DNA from: Lederbergia wuyishanensis
Lineage (GTDB): Bacteria > Bacillota > Bacilli > Bacillales > Bacillaceae_C
Assembly (NCBI RefSeq): GCF_022900255.1
Contig: NZ_JALIRM010000022.1
Span: forward strand, 1-34,815
DNA length: 34,815 bases
Direction: 5' to 3'
In this document: in pieces, positions 7,818 through 17,474 of the stretch
How positions within the stretch are numbered: the first letter of the stretch is position 1
Layout: each line of letters starts with the position of its first letter
The notes under the pieces: generated by a model
The model's input: only the letters and a program-made list of their open reading frames with translations
Told to the model about the DNA's origin: nothing
Database searches by the model: none
Translations under genes and position numbers: made by a program

Positions 7818-8760
7818 CTTTAAAATCCCTCCATTTTACCTGGCAGGCAGCCTTTATTTCCTTAAGTTCTTTTTCTTGTGCGATTAATAGTTGCTGTGCT
7901 TTTTTTAACGAAATCTCTTTGAAACGAAGTAGTTCTCCAGGACGGATTTGACTTAATCTTGGAAGGTCGCAGCTTATCACTTCACCAATTTTAGGATATC
8001 CGCCTGTTGGTTGCCGGTCTGCCATTAAAATGATCGGCTCTCCATTTGGAGGTACTTGAATCGAGCCAAAGGTCGTTCCTTCCGTTATCAGTTCAACTTT
8101 TTGATTTGAATGAAGTTTAGGACCTGTTAGACGATACCCCATGCGATCCGAGCTTGAGCCAACCTCATATTTTGACTTTGGAAAATCTTTCTTCTCAAAA
8201 AAATCATATTGGCGTCCTTTAACGAAACGAATAGACATTTCTTTATCGTTTATATAAGTTTCAAGTTTATATGATAATCCCCATGAAAAATGCTTAAAAG
8301 AAAACGCATGTTTAAAAGGAATAACATCTCCAGCTTGTAAAGGTCGTCCCATGTTAGCCCTAGCATTTGTGCTTTTACTTCCAAGAATTGCAGGGTGAGA
8401 AAATCCTCCTTTAACTGCTAAATACGTTCTTACCCCTGACTTAGCGGCGCCAAATGTAACAACATCCCCTTTGCTCACAAGGATAGGCTTTCTAGGTTCA
8501 ACAGCCTTTCCGTTTCGTTTTGGTGACATGTTCGCGCCAAATATCGCAATGATTGCACTTTCATCAAATTGAATCGTTGGACCAGCAAGAGTCATTTCCA
8601 GAACTGCTTCATTTTCGTCGTTGCCAAGGAGAATGTTTGCAAGACGGGCAGCCTTTCTATCCATCGCGCCGCCTACAGGAACTCCGAAAGCTTGCCAACC
8701 ATTTCTTCCAAGATCCTGTAACGTTGTATATGCTCCACTTTTTATGATTTTAAGGGTCAT
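7810..8760 (-). CDS. pxpC: 5-oxoprolinase subunit C (KipA, biotin-dependent carboxyltransferase-like)
   Basis: This 316-residue protein of the KipA/urea amidolyase-like fold contains [26 protein letters not shown] near the N-terminus, then [25 protein letters not shown], and ends with [34 protein letters not shown]. All are family landmarks. It acts with PxpB in phosphorylation and ring opening of 5-oxoproline. In B. subtilis the KipI/KipA pair also modulates the sporulation kinase KinA, with KipA counteracting KipI. Its start overlaps the pxpB stop (ATGA) and its end overlaps pxpA, so the three genes form one tight operon. Confidence 0.93.
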   Translation of the reverse strand: MTLKIIKSGAYTTLQDLGRNGWQAFGVPVGGAMDRKAARLANILLGNDENEAVLEMTLAGPTIQFDESAIIAIFGANMSPKRNGKAVEPRKPILVSKGDVVTFGAAKSGVRTYLAVKGGFSHPAILGSKSTNARANMGRPLQAGDVIPFKHAFSFKHFSWGLSYKLETYINDKEMSIRFVKGRQYDFFEKKDFPKSKYEVGSSSDRMGYRLTGPKLHSNQKVELITEGTTFGSIQVPPNGEPIILMADRQPTGGYPKIGEVISCDLPRLSQIRPGELLRFKEISLKKAQQLLIAQEKELKEIKAACQVKWRDFKDV

Positions 8761-9455
8761 TGTTTACCCTCCAGTAAATCAAATTCTTGTTTGCTGATAG
8801 GAGTAAAGCGAACTTTATCTCCTGGTAAAAGCAAGGATGGTGGTGTCCTGTCAGGATTGAAAAGTTCTAGTGGTGTTCTACCGATGATTTGCCAGCCTCC
8901 AGGGCTTTCAAAAGGGTAGACACCTGTTTGCTTTCCGGCTATTCCGACCGCACCTTTTGGTACTTTTAATCGTGGAGCAGGTCGACGTGGCGTTGCGATT
9001 TTTTCATTCATGCCGCCTAGAAATGGGAATCCCGGAGCAAAGCCTAGAAAATATACATGGTATAATGTCTCACTATGAAAGTGGATGACTTCTTTTTTAG
9101 TTAATCCATTATAGGAGGCGACGTACTCTATATCCATCGAATAATCGTTCTCATAGCATACAGGAATATCTATAATTTTTTCGTTACGCTTATTGAATGT
9201 AGATAGACTGTAAACTCTCTGTTCAAGTTCCTTTTTTACAGTTTCATAGGGAAAACCAGTCCCGACACATACAGGGTCGTAAAAACAAGTTAATGTCGTA
9301 TACGCAGGAACAGCTTCTATAAATCCTAGAAATGGCTGATTCGTAATAGCTTGATTCATTTCCAGGATTCTATTATTTGTTTCTAAATTAATGTTTTCCC
9401 CGAATTCAATAACTATAGCGCTATCGCCTAATGGGGAAAAAGATATATGATTCAA
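8757..9455 (-). CDS. pxpB: 5-oxoprolinase subunit B (KipI family)
   Basis: This 232-residue protein contains SPLGDSAIVIEFG at the N-terminus, FLGFAPGFPFLGG, the RLKVPKGAVGIAGKQTGVYPFESPGGW block and a final LLLPGDKVRFTP, all conserved in KipI/PxpB. The start is TTG (9455), with AGGTG eight bases upstream; no ATG in frame is plausible. It is the first gene of pxpBCA. In B. subtilis, KipI also inhibits the KinA sporulation kinase. The KipR-type regulator found in the B. subtilis operon is absent here. Confidence 0.92.
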   Translation of the reverse strand: MNHISFSPLGDSAIVIEFGENINLETNNRILEMNQAITNQPFLGFIEAVPAYTTLTCFYDPVCVGTGFPYETVKKELEQRVYSLSTFNKRNEKIIDIPVCYENDYSMDIEYVASYNGLTKKEVIHFHSETLYHVYFLGFAPGFPFLGGMNEKIATPRRPAPRLKVPKGAVGIAGKQTGVYPFESPGGWQIIGRTPLELFNPDRTPPSLLLPGDKVRFTPISKQEFDLLEGKQ

Positions 9456-9486
9456 TTTTAGTGCACCTACTTTCGAACATTGAATG

Positions 9487-9514
9487 ACCCTGATTAAATG
9501 CAGGACTTCAGGGT
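9487..9514. promoter_or_regulatory. Inverted repeat between pxpB and the divergent hydrolase gene
   Basis: ACCCTGA and TCAGGGT are perfect 7-base arms around a 14-base centre, roughly midway in the 118-base divergent region. It could be a regulator site shared by both promoters. No regulator gene is adjacent. Confidence 0.3.
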
Positions 9515-9573
9515 TTGTTTGCCGAACCTTTTATATACCTTTATTTCAAATTCTAACATAGGAGATGATTCAG

Positions 9574-10479
9574 ATGACAATGGAAAAACGTCGGGAAGAA
9601 CTATACGAGTTGCTTGGTGATCTTCCTTCACGAACGAAACCAATTTCATCAAAAAAACTAAAAGAAGAGCAATTGACGCATTACATATTAGAAGAATGGC
9701 TTCTAGATTTAAATGGGGAGGAACCGGTACCTGCTTATTTCGCACGACCAACGGAAGGGGATGGCCCGTTTCCTGCCATTATATTTAATCATTCGCATGG
9801 CGGCTTTTATGAAAAAGGGAAGGAGGAACTGATAAAGGGTAATGTTTATTTGCAAAATCCCCCCTATGCGGAAGTGTTAACAAGGATGGGGTACGCTGTT
9901 CTTAGTATTGATGCTTGGGGATTCGGGCAAAGAAGAGGGAGGACGGAAGGCGAAATATTTAAGGAAATGCTATGGAAAGGTCAAGTGATGTGGGGAAAAA
10001 TGGTCTTTGATAGTTTGCGAGCGGTAGACTACGCTATATCCCGTTCTGATGTTGACAACAATAGAATTGGTACAATGGGAATTTCGATGGGAAGTACGAT
10101 GTCATGGTGGTTAGCAGCACTAGAACCTCGAATAAAAGTATGTGTTGATTTATGTGGCTTATGCGATTTCCAGTCATTAATAGAGAGTCGTGGGCTTGAA
10201 GGACATGGAATCTATTATTACGTTCCGAAATTGCTCAACCATTTTACAACATCAGAGATTAATGCTTTAATAGCGCCACGTCCTCATTTAAGTCTTGCTG
10301 GAAACTATGATCGATTAACTCCACCTAAAGGGCTTGATATCATAGATGAAAATTTAAAAAATATATACAAAGAGCAAGGTGTACCGGAAGCGTGGAAGCT
10401 GCTCCGTTATAATATTGGTCATTTTGAAACTGCGGATATGAGGTATGAAGTGAAGGAGTTTTTGAAAAAGTGGTTATAA
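9574..10479 (+). CDS. Alpha/beta hydrolase of the dienelactone-hydrolase/acetyl-xylan-esterase-like group
   Basis: This 301-residue cytosolic hydrolase has FNHSHGG (about 71-77) as oxyanion loop, GISMG with nucleophile Ser171, Asp246 in [11 protein letters not shown] and His283 in NIGHFET, a complete catalytic triad. The sequence from about 100 to 175 ([18 protein letters not shown] through [15 protein letters not shown]) is typical of broad-specificity esterases of this group. The longest frame starts at ATG 9565 directly against GGAG. ATG at 9574, nine bases after GGAG, is preferred. It stands alone, divergent from pxpB. The natural substrate is unknown. Confidence 0.83.
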   Translation: MTMEKRREELYELLGDLPSRTKPISSKKLKEEQLTHYILEEWLLDLNGEEPVPAYFARPTEGDGPFPAIIFNHSHGGFYEKGKEELIKGNVYLQNPPYAEVLTRMGYAVLSIDAWGFGQRRGRTEGEIFKEMLWKGQVMWGKMVFDSLRAVDYAISRSDVDNNRIGTMGISMGSTMSWWLAALEPRIKVCVDLCGLCDFQSLIESRGLEGHGIYYYVPKLLNHFTTSEINALIAPRPHLSLAGNYDRLTPPKGLDIIDENLKNIYKEQGVPEAWKLLRYNIGHFETADMRYEVKEFLKKWL

Positions 10480-10560
10480 AAAGTCCTTCTTTCAGCACTC
10501 TCCTAAATGAAGTAGAATTACTTCTAATGGAAGTATAATAGCTTCAATTAATAAACGGAG

Positions 10561-10586
10561 ACCTGGTCAAAAAATTTTGACCAGGT
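10561..10586. terminator. Long hairpin between convergent hydrolase and RND genes
   Basis: Twelve-base perfect arms (ACCTGGTCAAAA and its complement) are separated by two bases. It lies between two converging genes and probably terminates both, although neither side carries a long T-tract. Confidence 0.6.
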
Positions 10587-10636
10587 GGAAATTTTCTAAA
10601 AACATTTATCAATTTCCGGTGTACTCGTAAGAACTT

Positions 10637-13600
10637 TCAAATTGATTCTAATTTATGTGGCATAGAATCCACTAATCGAGTTTTTGCAGCTCCATTCCAT
10701 AGCCAATAATAAATGACAGGTACAATGAAAAGACTGCTTAATGTGGATGTAATCAATCCTCCGACTACAACTAATCCTAAAGATTGGGAAATTAACGTAT
10801 CGTTTTGCCCAAAAAAGGCTAGCGGCAATAAAGTGAATACGGTTGTTGCTGCTGTCATTAAAACAGGTCGCACCCGACTGGCCGTTCCTTTTATCACAGT
10901 GGTATATAAGTCCTCTCCTGATTCTCTCAAACGTTCCAGTCTATCGACTAAGACGATTCCATTAGTTGTGGCAATTCCAATCAGCATAATGAGCCCTGCT
11001 AATGCACCTAAATTCCAGGATTGACGGAAAAGAAACAGGAAAGTCACTGATCCAATTAAGGCAAAAGGTAGTGAAGAAAGAACGGCTACAGGTCCTCGTA
11101 TTCCTTTAAATACAGTTGTTACTATGATTAAAACAAGCAATATTGAAATGACCGCCCCAAAGCCAATCGACCAAATCATCTGCTGAACTTGCAGTGGAAT
11201 GCCCCCGAACTGAACTTCTATTCCTTTTGGCATATCTAATCCATCAATCATTTTTTTAATTTTTTTTGTAACCCCGCCAATATCCTTGGTTAGAATATTC
11301 CCCGTTACAATGGCAATGGGCTGCCCGTCCTTTTCACTGATGGTTGTGTAGCGACTAACATTTAAATTGGCTATATCATAAAGCGCAATGTTTTTTCCTT
11401 TCATATCTTTAAACGGAAGCCTTCCGATTTGTAACAATAGCTCTTGATTTGGATCCCCAACTTGGTTAAACGTAAGGGAAACATCTGATGGCTTGTGAAG
11501 AAGAATGGGGGTAACAATCCCACTATTGTTTATTTGCAAATTTTCTTGTTTATTCAGCAAAGATTCTACTTTCGTTAAAACGACTTCTTTATCTAATCCT
11601 AGCGAAGATATTTTTTCCTCATTGAGTTCTACAGTAAACCTCACTTGCTCCCCTTGTTCCCCTTCTCCATAAATTTGTAACCCTCCGATATTCTGCAATT
11701 TGCTTTTCAAAATCCCGGCAGTCTTAATTAATTCATTTTGATCGCTCCCCGAAAGAACCAAACGCACCCGGGAATCATCCCCTGCTATTTGTTGATTGGA
11801 AACAGTAATGATGGACGAAGTCGATAATCTTTTTATTTCTTCCTTTATTTCACTTATGAGACCATTCATGTCGACTCCTTGTTTTGGTGTTACGTAAACA
11901 TTCGCTAAATTCGGTTGTTCAATCCATCCGCCTGCTTGGTCAAATACATCATCAAAAGTGGGGGTAAAAGATGATCCAATGGACGATGTAAAAGTTTGAA
12001 TATCTTCATTTTTCATTAATAAAGATTCCAATTCTCTCACTTCTCCATTAATCTGGTCAATCGTTGCCCCTTCCGCAGCCTCGATTTGGATATTTACATC
12101 TTTGGCGTTGGAACGCGGTAAGACATTGACTGGTGTGAATAAAGCACCTCCGATTGAAAGAAGTAATACGACACATAAGCCTATGAACCAAATTGAACGT
12201 TTTAACCATAACCTTTCAAGAATCGGTTTATACCATTCTTCTATTTTTTGTGCTTTTGAAGTAAAACCTCTTTCCCATGAGTAGGCAGCATATGGAGGCA
12301 ATAATAGCAATGAAACAAGTAAAGAACACAATAATGATATCGTCACAGTCCAAGCAAATCCAAAAAATGCATCCCCGACCATCGTGCCTGTCATCGTAAG
12401 CGGCAAATAGACGGCAATCGTCGTTAAGGTGGAAGAAACAACGGCTGGAATCATTTCTTTCACTGCGCTGCTCAGGACAGATAATGAATATTTTCCATTT
12501 TTCTCGATTTTACGATACATATTGTCCAGCACAACAATCGAATCATCTACAACCCTTCCCATTGAAACAATAAGACCTGAAACTGTAAGTAGATTTAAGG
12601 AAATATCCATCCACAACAAAATGGAAACCGTCGTAAGAAAACAGATAGGGAGTGTTAAGATAATCGCAACTGTGGATCGCCATTCTCGGAAAAAGAAGAA
12701 AACACAAAGCATTGAAAATAAAGAACCTAATGCCCCTTCCTTCCACAAATCATTAATCGCCTGGGAGATCGTTTCCCCTTGGTTAACCAGTACTTTCGTC
12801 TCAACATCTGGACGAGAGGATTGGATTTTCATTAATTCCGTCATTACATTTTCACTTACCTTTGTAATATCAGCAGAAGAAGTATGATAGAGACTTAATA
12901 AAACACTTGGCTTCGCGTTTGTTCTTGCGATCGTTTCCATTTGAATAAAACTCTTTTCGATGGTTCCTACATCTTTTAAGAATACGGTTCGGCCATTTTC
13001 TTTTTTCACAACAAGGTTGTCTAATTCAATTTGATTGTCTGCTGAACCTTCAGCGTTTAGTAAAAGCTGTAAATTTTTCAATTGAACCTTTCCTTGTGGC
13101 CAATTTGCCGCCTTGTTTTCCAATGCTGCTTGTACATCAGCGAATTTTATACCGTTCAATATTAACTTATTGTTATCTAATGTAATGACGAATCCAGTTC
13201 TCCCATTTCCTCTAGATTCAATTTTTTTAACGCCAGAAACCCGTTCTAATTGTTTTTGGATTTCTTCTGTATTCATCGATTGAACATTTTCACCTGTTTT
13301 GGAAGTAAAGCTGAGCTGCAAAAAAGGAAACGCATTTGAATTAATTTTGGTTATCTCAGGTTTACTAGTATTAGAGGGAAGTTCTACATTTTGTAAGGCC
13401 GCTTTCACCGACTTTTCTGTTTCTTCCATTTGTATATTTTGCGGAAAAGTTAAACTGATAAAAATCCCCTGTGGATATATTGTAGATTCGATCGATTGAA
13501 GTCCTTCCACATCCTTTAAATTTTCCGTAATTTCTTTACTTAATAGTTGCTGCTTTGTTTCATCAATAGAATGGGTAGATGTTTTTAAAGTGACCATCAA

Positions 13601-13735
13601 TGTTGAATTGTTGATTGGCGGAAGATACTCTTTCTTTAATTGAGTTGCGGAATAGCATCCCCATACAAAAATTAAAAGAATAATGACAAACAATAGTACT
13701 AAACGCTGCTTAAGAGATGAAATCAATTTTTCCAT
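10637..13735 (-). CDS. RND-superfamily efflux permease (AcrB/SwrC type)
   Basis: This 1032-residue protein has the RND layout: a TM near the N-terminus, a large extracytoplasmic loop (about 30-330), TM2-6 (about 335-485), a second loop (about 530-855), then TM8-12. The proton-relay motif is VVDDSIVVLDNM (about 395-406; Asp397, Asp398, Asp404). NLLTVSGLIVSMG and the later GLIMLIGIATTNGIVLVDRLE are typical HAE1 segments. In Firmicutes such pumps (B. subtilis SwrC/YerP, about 1065 residues) work without an outer-membrane partner and confer surfactin or bile-type resistance. No adaptor gene adjoins it. ATG at 13735 follows AAGGAG. The hairpin at 13766 separates it from the upstream secreted phosphoesterase gene; read-through is possible. 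Substrate unknown. Confidence 0.9.
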   Translation of the reverse strand: MEKLISSLKQRLVLLFVIILLIFVWGCYSATQLKKEYLPPINNSTLMVTLKTSTHSIDETKQQLLSKEITENLKDVEGLQSIESTIYPQGIFISLTFPQNIQMEETEKSVKAALQNVELPSNTSKPEITKINSNAFPFLQLSFTSKTGENVQSMNTEEIQKQLERVSGVKKIESRGNGRTGFVITLDNNKLILNGIKFADVQAALENKAANWPQGKVQLKNLQLLLNAEGSADNQIELDNLVVKKENGRTVFLKDVGTIEKSFIQMETIARTNAKPSVLLSLYHTSSADITKVSENVMTELMKIQSSRPDVETKVLVNQGETISQAINDLWKEGALGSLFSMLCVFFFFREWRSTVAIILTLPICFLTTVSILLWMDISLNLLTVSGLIVSMGRVVDDSIVVLDNMYRKIEKNGKYSLSVLSSAVKEMIPAVVSSTLTTIAVYLPLTMTGTMVGDAFFGFAWTVTISLLCSLLVSLLLLPPYAAYSWERGFTSKAQKIEEWYKPILERLWLKRSIWFIGLCVVLLLSIGGALFTPVNVLPRSNAKDVNIQIEAAEGATIDQINGEVRELESLLMKNEDIQTFTSSIGSSFTPTFDDVFDQAGGWIEQPNLANVYVTPKQGVDMNGLISEIKEEIKRLSTSSIITVSNQQIAGDDSRVRLVLSGSDQNELIKTAGILKSKLQNIGGLQIYGEGEQGEQVRFTVELNEEKISSLGLDKEVVLTKVESLLNKQENLQINNSGIVTPILLHKPSDVSLTFNQVGDPNQELLLQIGRLPFKDMKGKNIALYDIANLNVSRYTTISEKDGQPIAIVTGNILTKDIGGVTKKIKKMIDGLDMPKGIEVQFGGIPLQVQQMIWSIGFGAVISILLVLIIVTTVFKGIRGPVAVLSSLPFALIGSVTFLFLFRQSWNLGALAGLIMLIGIATTNGIVLVDRLERLRESGEDLYTTVIKGTASRVRPVLMTAATTVFTLLPLAFFGQNDTLISQSLGLVVVGGLITSTLSSLFIVPVIYYWLWNGAAKTRLVDSMPHKLESI

Positions 13736-13765
13736 ACTTATTCAGCTCCTTAATCTTATGTATAA

Positions 13766-13783
13766 AGCCCCTTTAAAGGGGCT
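13766..13783 (-). terminator. Hairpin between the phosphoesterase gene and the RND gene
   Basis: AGCCCCTTT and AAAGGGGCT form a perfect 9-base palindrome just past the phosphoesterase stop codon. Only a short TTTAT follows on the minus strand, so termination may be partial and allow read-through into the RND gene. Confidence 0.6.
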
Positions 13784-13788
13784 CTGAT

Positions 13789-16158
13789 TTATTTATTCTT
13801 AATCTTTTGATCTTGCTTGTCCTTCATCATTGCTTTCCATAGAACTTTGTTTAATGTCTCTTCATCTGCTCTATCTGCCCCAGAAAAATCCAATGTTTTA
13901 GAAAGTGCTGCTCCAGGTGCATTTTGGGCGTTTATCTCATCAAGCGGATAGCGCGGTTCTTCCACTTGATAAGGGGTAAAGTCAGGTTTATTAGTAAAGG
14001 CATTAGACATTGGAATACTTGAGGCATCAAATTGTGTCATTGGTTTCATGCCTAAAATTAATTCCATCGTACGGAGCATGGATGTCGTATCGTAAAATGT
14101 ACTATCGAGTTTTCCAGTTTGTGTATATGGACTGATGACAAGGGATGTCGTACGGTGTGCGTCCACATGATCCCATCCGTTTTGAGCATCATCTTCTGTA
14201 ATAAAGATTGCTGTGTCTTTCCAATATTTCGATTGGCTAACAGCCTCAACTAGTTTTCCTACGGCATAATCATTTTGGGCAACCATCGCCTGCGGAGACA
14301 ACTTACCTGGCTTTGTTCCTTGTGTATGGTCATTTCCTAGACGAACAATCTGAAGCTGAGGAAGGTTGTCATTTTTTACAAATTCTTGAAACTCCTTTTC
14401 CCATGCTTCTTGTCGAACAAGATCTGAAATATCGAGATTATATCCTGGGAAGTTGGCATCATAGTTATTAGAGATACTAGGTTCAGTTGCAACCCATTGG
14501 TTTGTTTTCTTATCAAAATTGACAAACTCTCCATAGACTCGATAGCTTACATCGGATCGTTGAGCATTATTCCAAATAAATCCAGCCTTTGGGTAACTCG
14601 CCTCATTATCACCTTCCCAATCATAGCTGCGATTTCTTCCAGAATAATTAGCCATCCAAGTTTTTTCTGTATAATCATTTGCCTTTGCAGCTGTTGCCCA
14701 GTTATGACCTTGTGCACTAATTTCAGCTGTCGCATAAAAATTATCAAATGTGACAAAATCCCTTGCTAATTTATGCAAATTTGGGGTCACATCTTCTCCA
14801 AAAAATGTAAGGCTCGGATCCCCATTTCCTTTTTCTAAATCACCAAATACTTGGTCGTAGGTTCGATTTTCCTTAATAATATAGATTACATGTTTAATAG
14901 GTGACTTCCCTTCAGGAGTGACAGGGATAGGGTTATTTGCTTTCGTATTCTGTTTATATTTAATTGTGTTATTTTCGTTCACCTGTTTCGTATATTGGCG
15001 TAATTGACTTTGATTTGGAATATCAATCACTGAAAGGGAGCCATTCATCATATTCCCAACATATTGTCCTTCAGCATTTGGACCTGCACCCAACCCTTTT
15101 GCATTGGTTACCAAGAGTTTTTTGTTATTTAAATAGACACCTGTTGGATACCAAGCAGTTGGAATTAAACCTTTCACCTCTGCTTTAGGACGAGAAACAT
15201 CTAATACAGCGATATCATTATTTCCAGCATTAGCTACATATAATGTTTGTCCATCTTCTGACAAGGCTAATGAATTAGGCTGGCTTCCTGTTGGCCCGTT
15301 CTTTTTTGGTTTTACCAATATTGTTTCTACTACTTTATGAGATTTAGGATTAATAATCGAAATCGTATCATCGTCAGAGTTTGAAATATACACATCCCCT
15401 GTTTTAGGATTCTCTGCAATGGCATTTGGATGCAAATCGGTAGGAATGGTTTTCTTGACTTCCAAAGTTGCAGAATCTAGAAGAGAAACACTGCTTTCAC
15501 CCCAGTTTGTAACATATAGGGATTTACCGTCATTCGTTATAAAAGCAGTATATGGATTCTTTCCAACAGCAGTAGTTTTGACGACCTTTTGACTTGATAC
15601 GTCAATTTTAGAAACCGAATGATCAAGATTGTTAGCAACATAGAGATATGCTCCATCTTGAGAAATAGACATCCCGCCAGGAAATGCATTCGAATTTTGA
15701 GTGTCCTTTAACGAAATAGGTTCTTTTTCTGATAATTGTCCGCCAACAAAGTCAAACGTACGAATTTTGTTATTTCCCCCAGCAGAAGCGTAAAGACGTT
15801 TGCCATCTGGACTGAAAACAATACCGAGATAAAGAGATTCAGGTGATGTATAAGGGATTGTGTGAACAACCTTATTTAAAGTAGTATCGACTACTTGCAA
15901 GGATTGTGTCCCTTGTCCACCATTTGATACAACGAAATAACGTCCATCGGGACTCAGTGCGGCTCCCATTGGAAAATTTCCAAGCGTTACTTGTTCCCCT
16001 GCTGGAGTTAACGACCAGTTGTAAGGTGTAACCCCAGTATGTTCACCATGGTTTGGACCTGCGGTTCGATTATATTCAACAGCAGCATAAGCTGAAGTTG
16101 ATGTAATCGTGAGGGCCGCAAGCGTCGCAGCAATTAACTGTTTCTTTTTCACTTTCAT
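13789..16158 (-). CDS. Secreted two-domain protein: YncE-type beta-propeller plus alkaline-phosphatase-like phosphoesterase
   Basis: This 789-residue protein starts with a Sec signal peptide (KVKKK, a hydrophobic core, then AYA cleavage near residue 25). About residues 55-385 are YVTN-like propeller blades: repeated (S/E)xDGxxLYV(A/T)N units at about 70, 118, 168, 210, 257 and 302. The phosphoesterase domain (about 418-740) begins with IKHVIYIIKENRTYDQVFGD, whose ENRTYDQ resembles the ENxSFD nucleophile region of the phospholipase C/acid phosphatase family. FITEDDAQNGWDHVDAHR and LVISPYTQTGKLD follow with further metal-site Asp/His candidates. It should act outside the cell on a phosphate ester or diester. 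ATG at 16158 has only a weak GGGG-containing ribosome site. Substrate unknown. Confidence 0.85.
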   Translation of the reverse strand: MKVKKKQLIAATLAALTITSTSAYAAVEYNRTAGPNHGEHTGVTPYNWSLTPAGEQVTLGNFPMGAALSPDGRYFVVSNGGQGTQSLQVVDTTLNKVVHTIPYTSPESLYLGIVFSPDGKRLYASAGGNNKIRTFDFVGGQLSEKEPISLKDTQNSNAFPGGMSISQDGAYLYVANNLDHSVSKIDVSSQKVVKTTAVGKNPYTAFITNDGKSLYVTNWGESSVSLLDSATLEVKKTIPTDLHPNAIAENPKTGDVYISNSDDDTISIINPKSHKVVETILVKPKKNGPTGSQPNSLALSEDGQTLYVANAGNNDIAVLDVSRPKAEVKGLIPTAWYPTGVYLNNKKLLVTNAKGLGAGPNAEGQYVGNMMNGSLSVIDIPNQSQLRQYTKQVNENNTIKYKQNTKANNPIPVTPEGKSPIKHVIYIIKENRTYDQVFGDLEKGNGDPSLTFFGEDVTPNLHKLARDFVTFDNFYATAEISAQGHNWATAAKANDYTEKTWMANYSGRNRSYDWEGDNEASYPKAGFIWNNAQRSDVSYRVYGEFVNFDKKTNQWVATEPSISNNYDANFPGYNLDISDLVRQEAWEKEFQEFVKNDNLPQLQIVRLGNDHTQGTKPGKLSPQAMVAQNDYAVGKLVEAVSQSKYWKDTAIFITEDDAQNGWDHVDAHRTTSLVISPYTQTGKLDSTFYDTTSMLRTMELILGMKPMTQFDASSIPMSNAFTNKPDFTPYQVEEPRYPLDEINAQNAPGAALSKTLDFSGADRADEETLNKVLWKAMMKDKQDQKIKNK

Positions 16159-16495
16159 TCTTTCAACCCCATTCCTATTAATTTAATAACTACAATTTAA
16201 TTGTAAATGTTGGTTATGAATATTTAGTTTTGTTCATGTAAAGATTTTTTTAAGAATATTGCGATAATTTACCTATGAAAATAGTCTGTTTTTATGGATT
16301 TATTGGGGATATTTGCAAAAATAAGGAAGAATTAATCACGACATGATACCCTATTTTGTGTATCCACTCCAAATTTTTCATCGAACCTATAAGATTGGCA
16401 CTAGAGATGCAAATAAAAAATTTATAATGTCAACAATTAATTTGAAACAGAAATTTTACAAATAAGGGATTATAATCCTCCTGAAACACAAAAAA

Positions 16496-16546
16496 CCTTA
16501 TAATTAGATAGAAGGTAAAAGTCCTGTCCATATTCTAATTATAAGG
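16496..16546. repeat. 13-base inverted repeat with 25-base loop
   Basis: CCTTATAATTAGA (16496-16508) is the exact complement of TCTAATTATAAGG (16534-16546). It is isolated in the intergenic region, 18 bases after the palindrome at 16467-16478 that shares the TTATAAT core. A T-rich stretch follows about ten bases later on the plus strand. Confidence 0.6.
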
Positions 16547-16581
16547 AGTACTGTATTTTTTAAATTAACGAGACAAATGAA

Positions 16582-16613
16582 GAGGCGTGCCTTTTCTAAA
16601 AATGGCACGCCTC
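16582..16613. terminator. Terminator downstream of uppP
   Basis: Ten-base perfect arms GAGGCGTGCC and GGCACGCCTC enclose a 12-base loop, six bases past the uppP stop. Short T runs lie on both sides, so it may work in both directions. Confidence 0.75.
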
Positions 16614-16619
16614 TTTACG

Positions 16620-17474
16620 TTACATCACACTAAAATAAACAATCCCTAAAACTATAGCTAGTAAAATTCGATAAATTGCAAAAGGAAGCAACTTGATTCG
16701 GCTGATAAGTGCTAGGAAGAATCGAATGGAAATCCATGCAAATACAAACGCACTTACGAAACCAACAATAAAAAATGGAATGACATCTGCTGTCATGAAA
16801 TCAAGTTTTTTGACTAAAGAAACTGCGCTTGCCCCAAACATGATCGGAACAGCCATGATAAATGTGAAATCGGCAGCGGCCCTGTGTTTCAATCCCATTA
16901 GCACTCCACCAGAAATGGTAGCACCTGAACGAGAGAAGCCAGGCCATAATGCTATACATTGGAATAATCCTATTAAAAAGGCTTGCTTATATGTTATTTC
17001 GTCTAAAGAAGCACCTTCATAATGATTCGCCTGCTTAGATTTCCAGTCTGCCAGAATCATCAAAAAGGAACCAGCTATTAGTGCAAGCAATACCGTTTCA
17101 ATTCTAAATAAATAAGTATCAATGAAATCTTCAAAAGCAAACCCAAATACAACTGCTGGCAAAAGACCTACGATCACATGTGTCAGTTTTAAACGTGATT
17201 CAGATGGCGACTTTTCCATTGCCCCGCCAATGTTAATCCCTACCAAACTCCAAAGGCGAGACCAAAATACAATGACAACTGCCATAATGGAACCTAGTTG
17301 GATAACAACTTTAAATGTATTCGCTACCTCAGGAGAGCCAAGTATTTCTGCTGATTTTAACAGCATATCGTCGACAATAATCATATGACCTGTTGAAGAA
17401 ACTGGAGCAAATTCTGTTAAACCTTCTACCAATCCTAATATTAGAGCGACTATAATATCCCAAACTGTCATCAT
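16620..17474 (-). CDS. uppP: Undecaprenyl-diphosphatase (BacA/UppP family)
   Basis: This 284-residue integral membrane phosphatase recycles undecaprenyl pyrophosphate to the monophosphate lipid carrier used in wall synthesis, and contributes to bacitracin tolerance. The first signature EGLTEFAPVSSTGH spans residues 17-30 (Glu17, Glu21, Ser26-27, His30), the positions used in the E. coli enzyme. The second, PGFSRSGATISGG, carries Arg182. The usual Leu before PVSSTGH is Ala here. About eight hydrophobic segments are present. Two adjacent ATG codons at 17474 and 17471 are both reachable from the GAGG site; the first is given. It is monocistronic, ending at a strong terminator. Confidence 0.94.
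   Translation of the reverse strand: MMTVWDIIVALILGLVEGLTEFAPVSSTGHMIIVDDMLLKSAEILGSPEVANTFKVVIQLGSIMAVVIVFWSRLWSLVGINIGGAMEKSPSESRLKLTHVIVGLLPAVVFGFAFEDFIDTYLFRIETVLLALIAGSFLMILADWKSKQANHYEGASLDEITYKQAFLIGLFQCIALWPGFSRSGATISGGVLMGLKHRAAADFTFIMAVPIMFGASAVSLVKKLDFMTADVIPFFIVGFVSAFVFAWISIRFFLALISRIKLLPFAIYRILLAIVLGIVYFSVM

Larger units (their letters stand above)
16159..16619. other. 461-base intergenic region with two inverted-repeat elements and a terminator
   Basis: No convincing gene is seen. The right part holds a 12-base perfect palindrome GGATTATAATCC (16467-16478), a 13-base inverted repeat (16496-16546) and the uppP terminator. The left part (16190-16260), read toward the phosphoesterase, has a TTTACAAT -10-like motif and loosely spaced TTTACA/TTCATA hexamers that might be a PhoP site; this is weak. 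Confidence 0.5.

Noticed and set aside
12429-12887. 152-codon frame opposite the RND gene, and similar long antisense frames at 3396 and 14497
   Set aside because: They are complements of conserved coding sequence, without ribosome sites or family features.
16190-16250. PhoP box before the secreted phosphoesterase
   Set aside because: TTTACA and TTCATA hexamers fall roughly on an 11-base grid, but intermediate hexamers do not match; AT-rich DNA gives such hits often.
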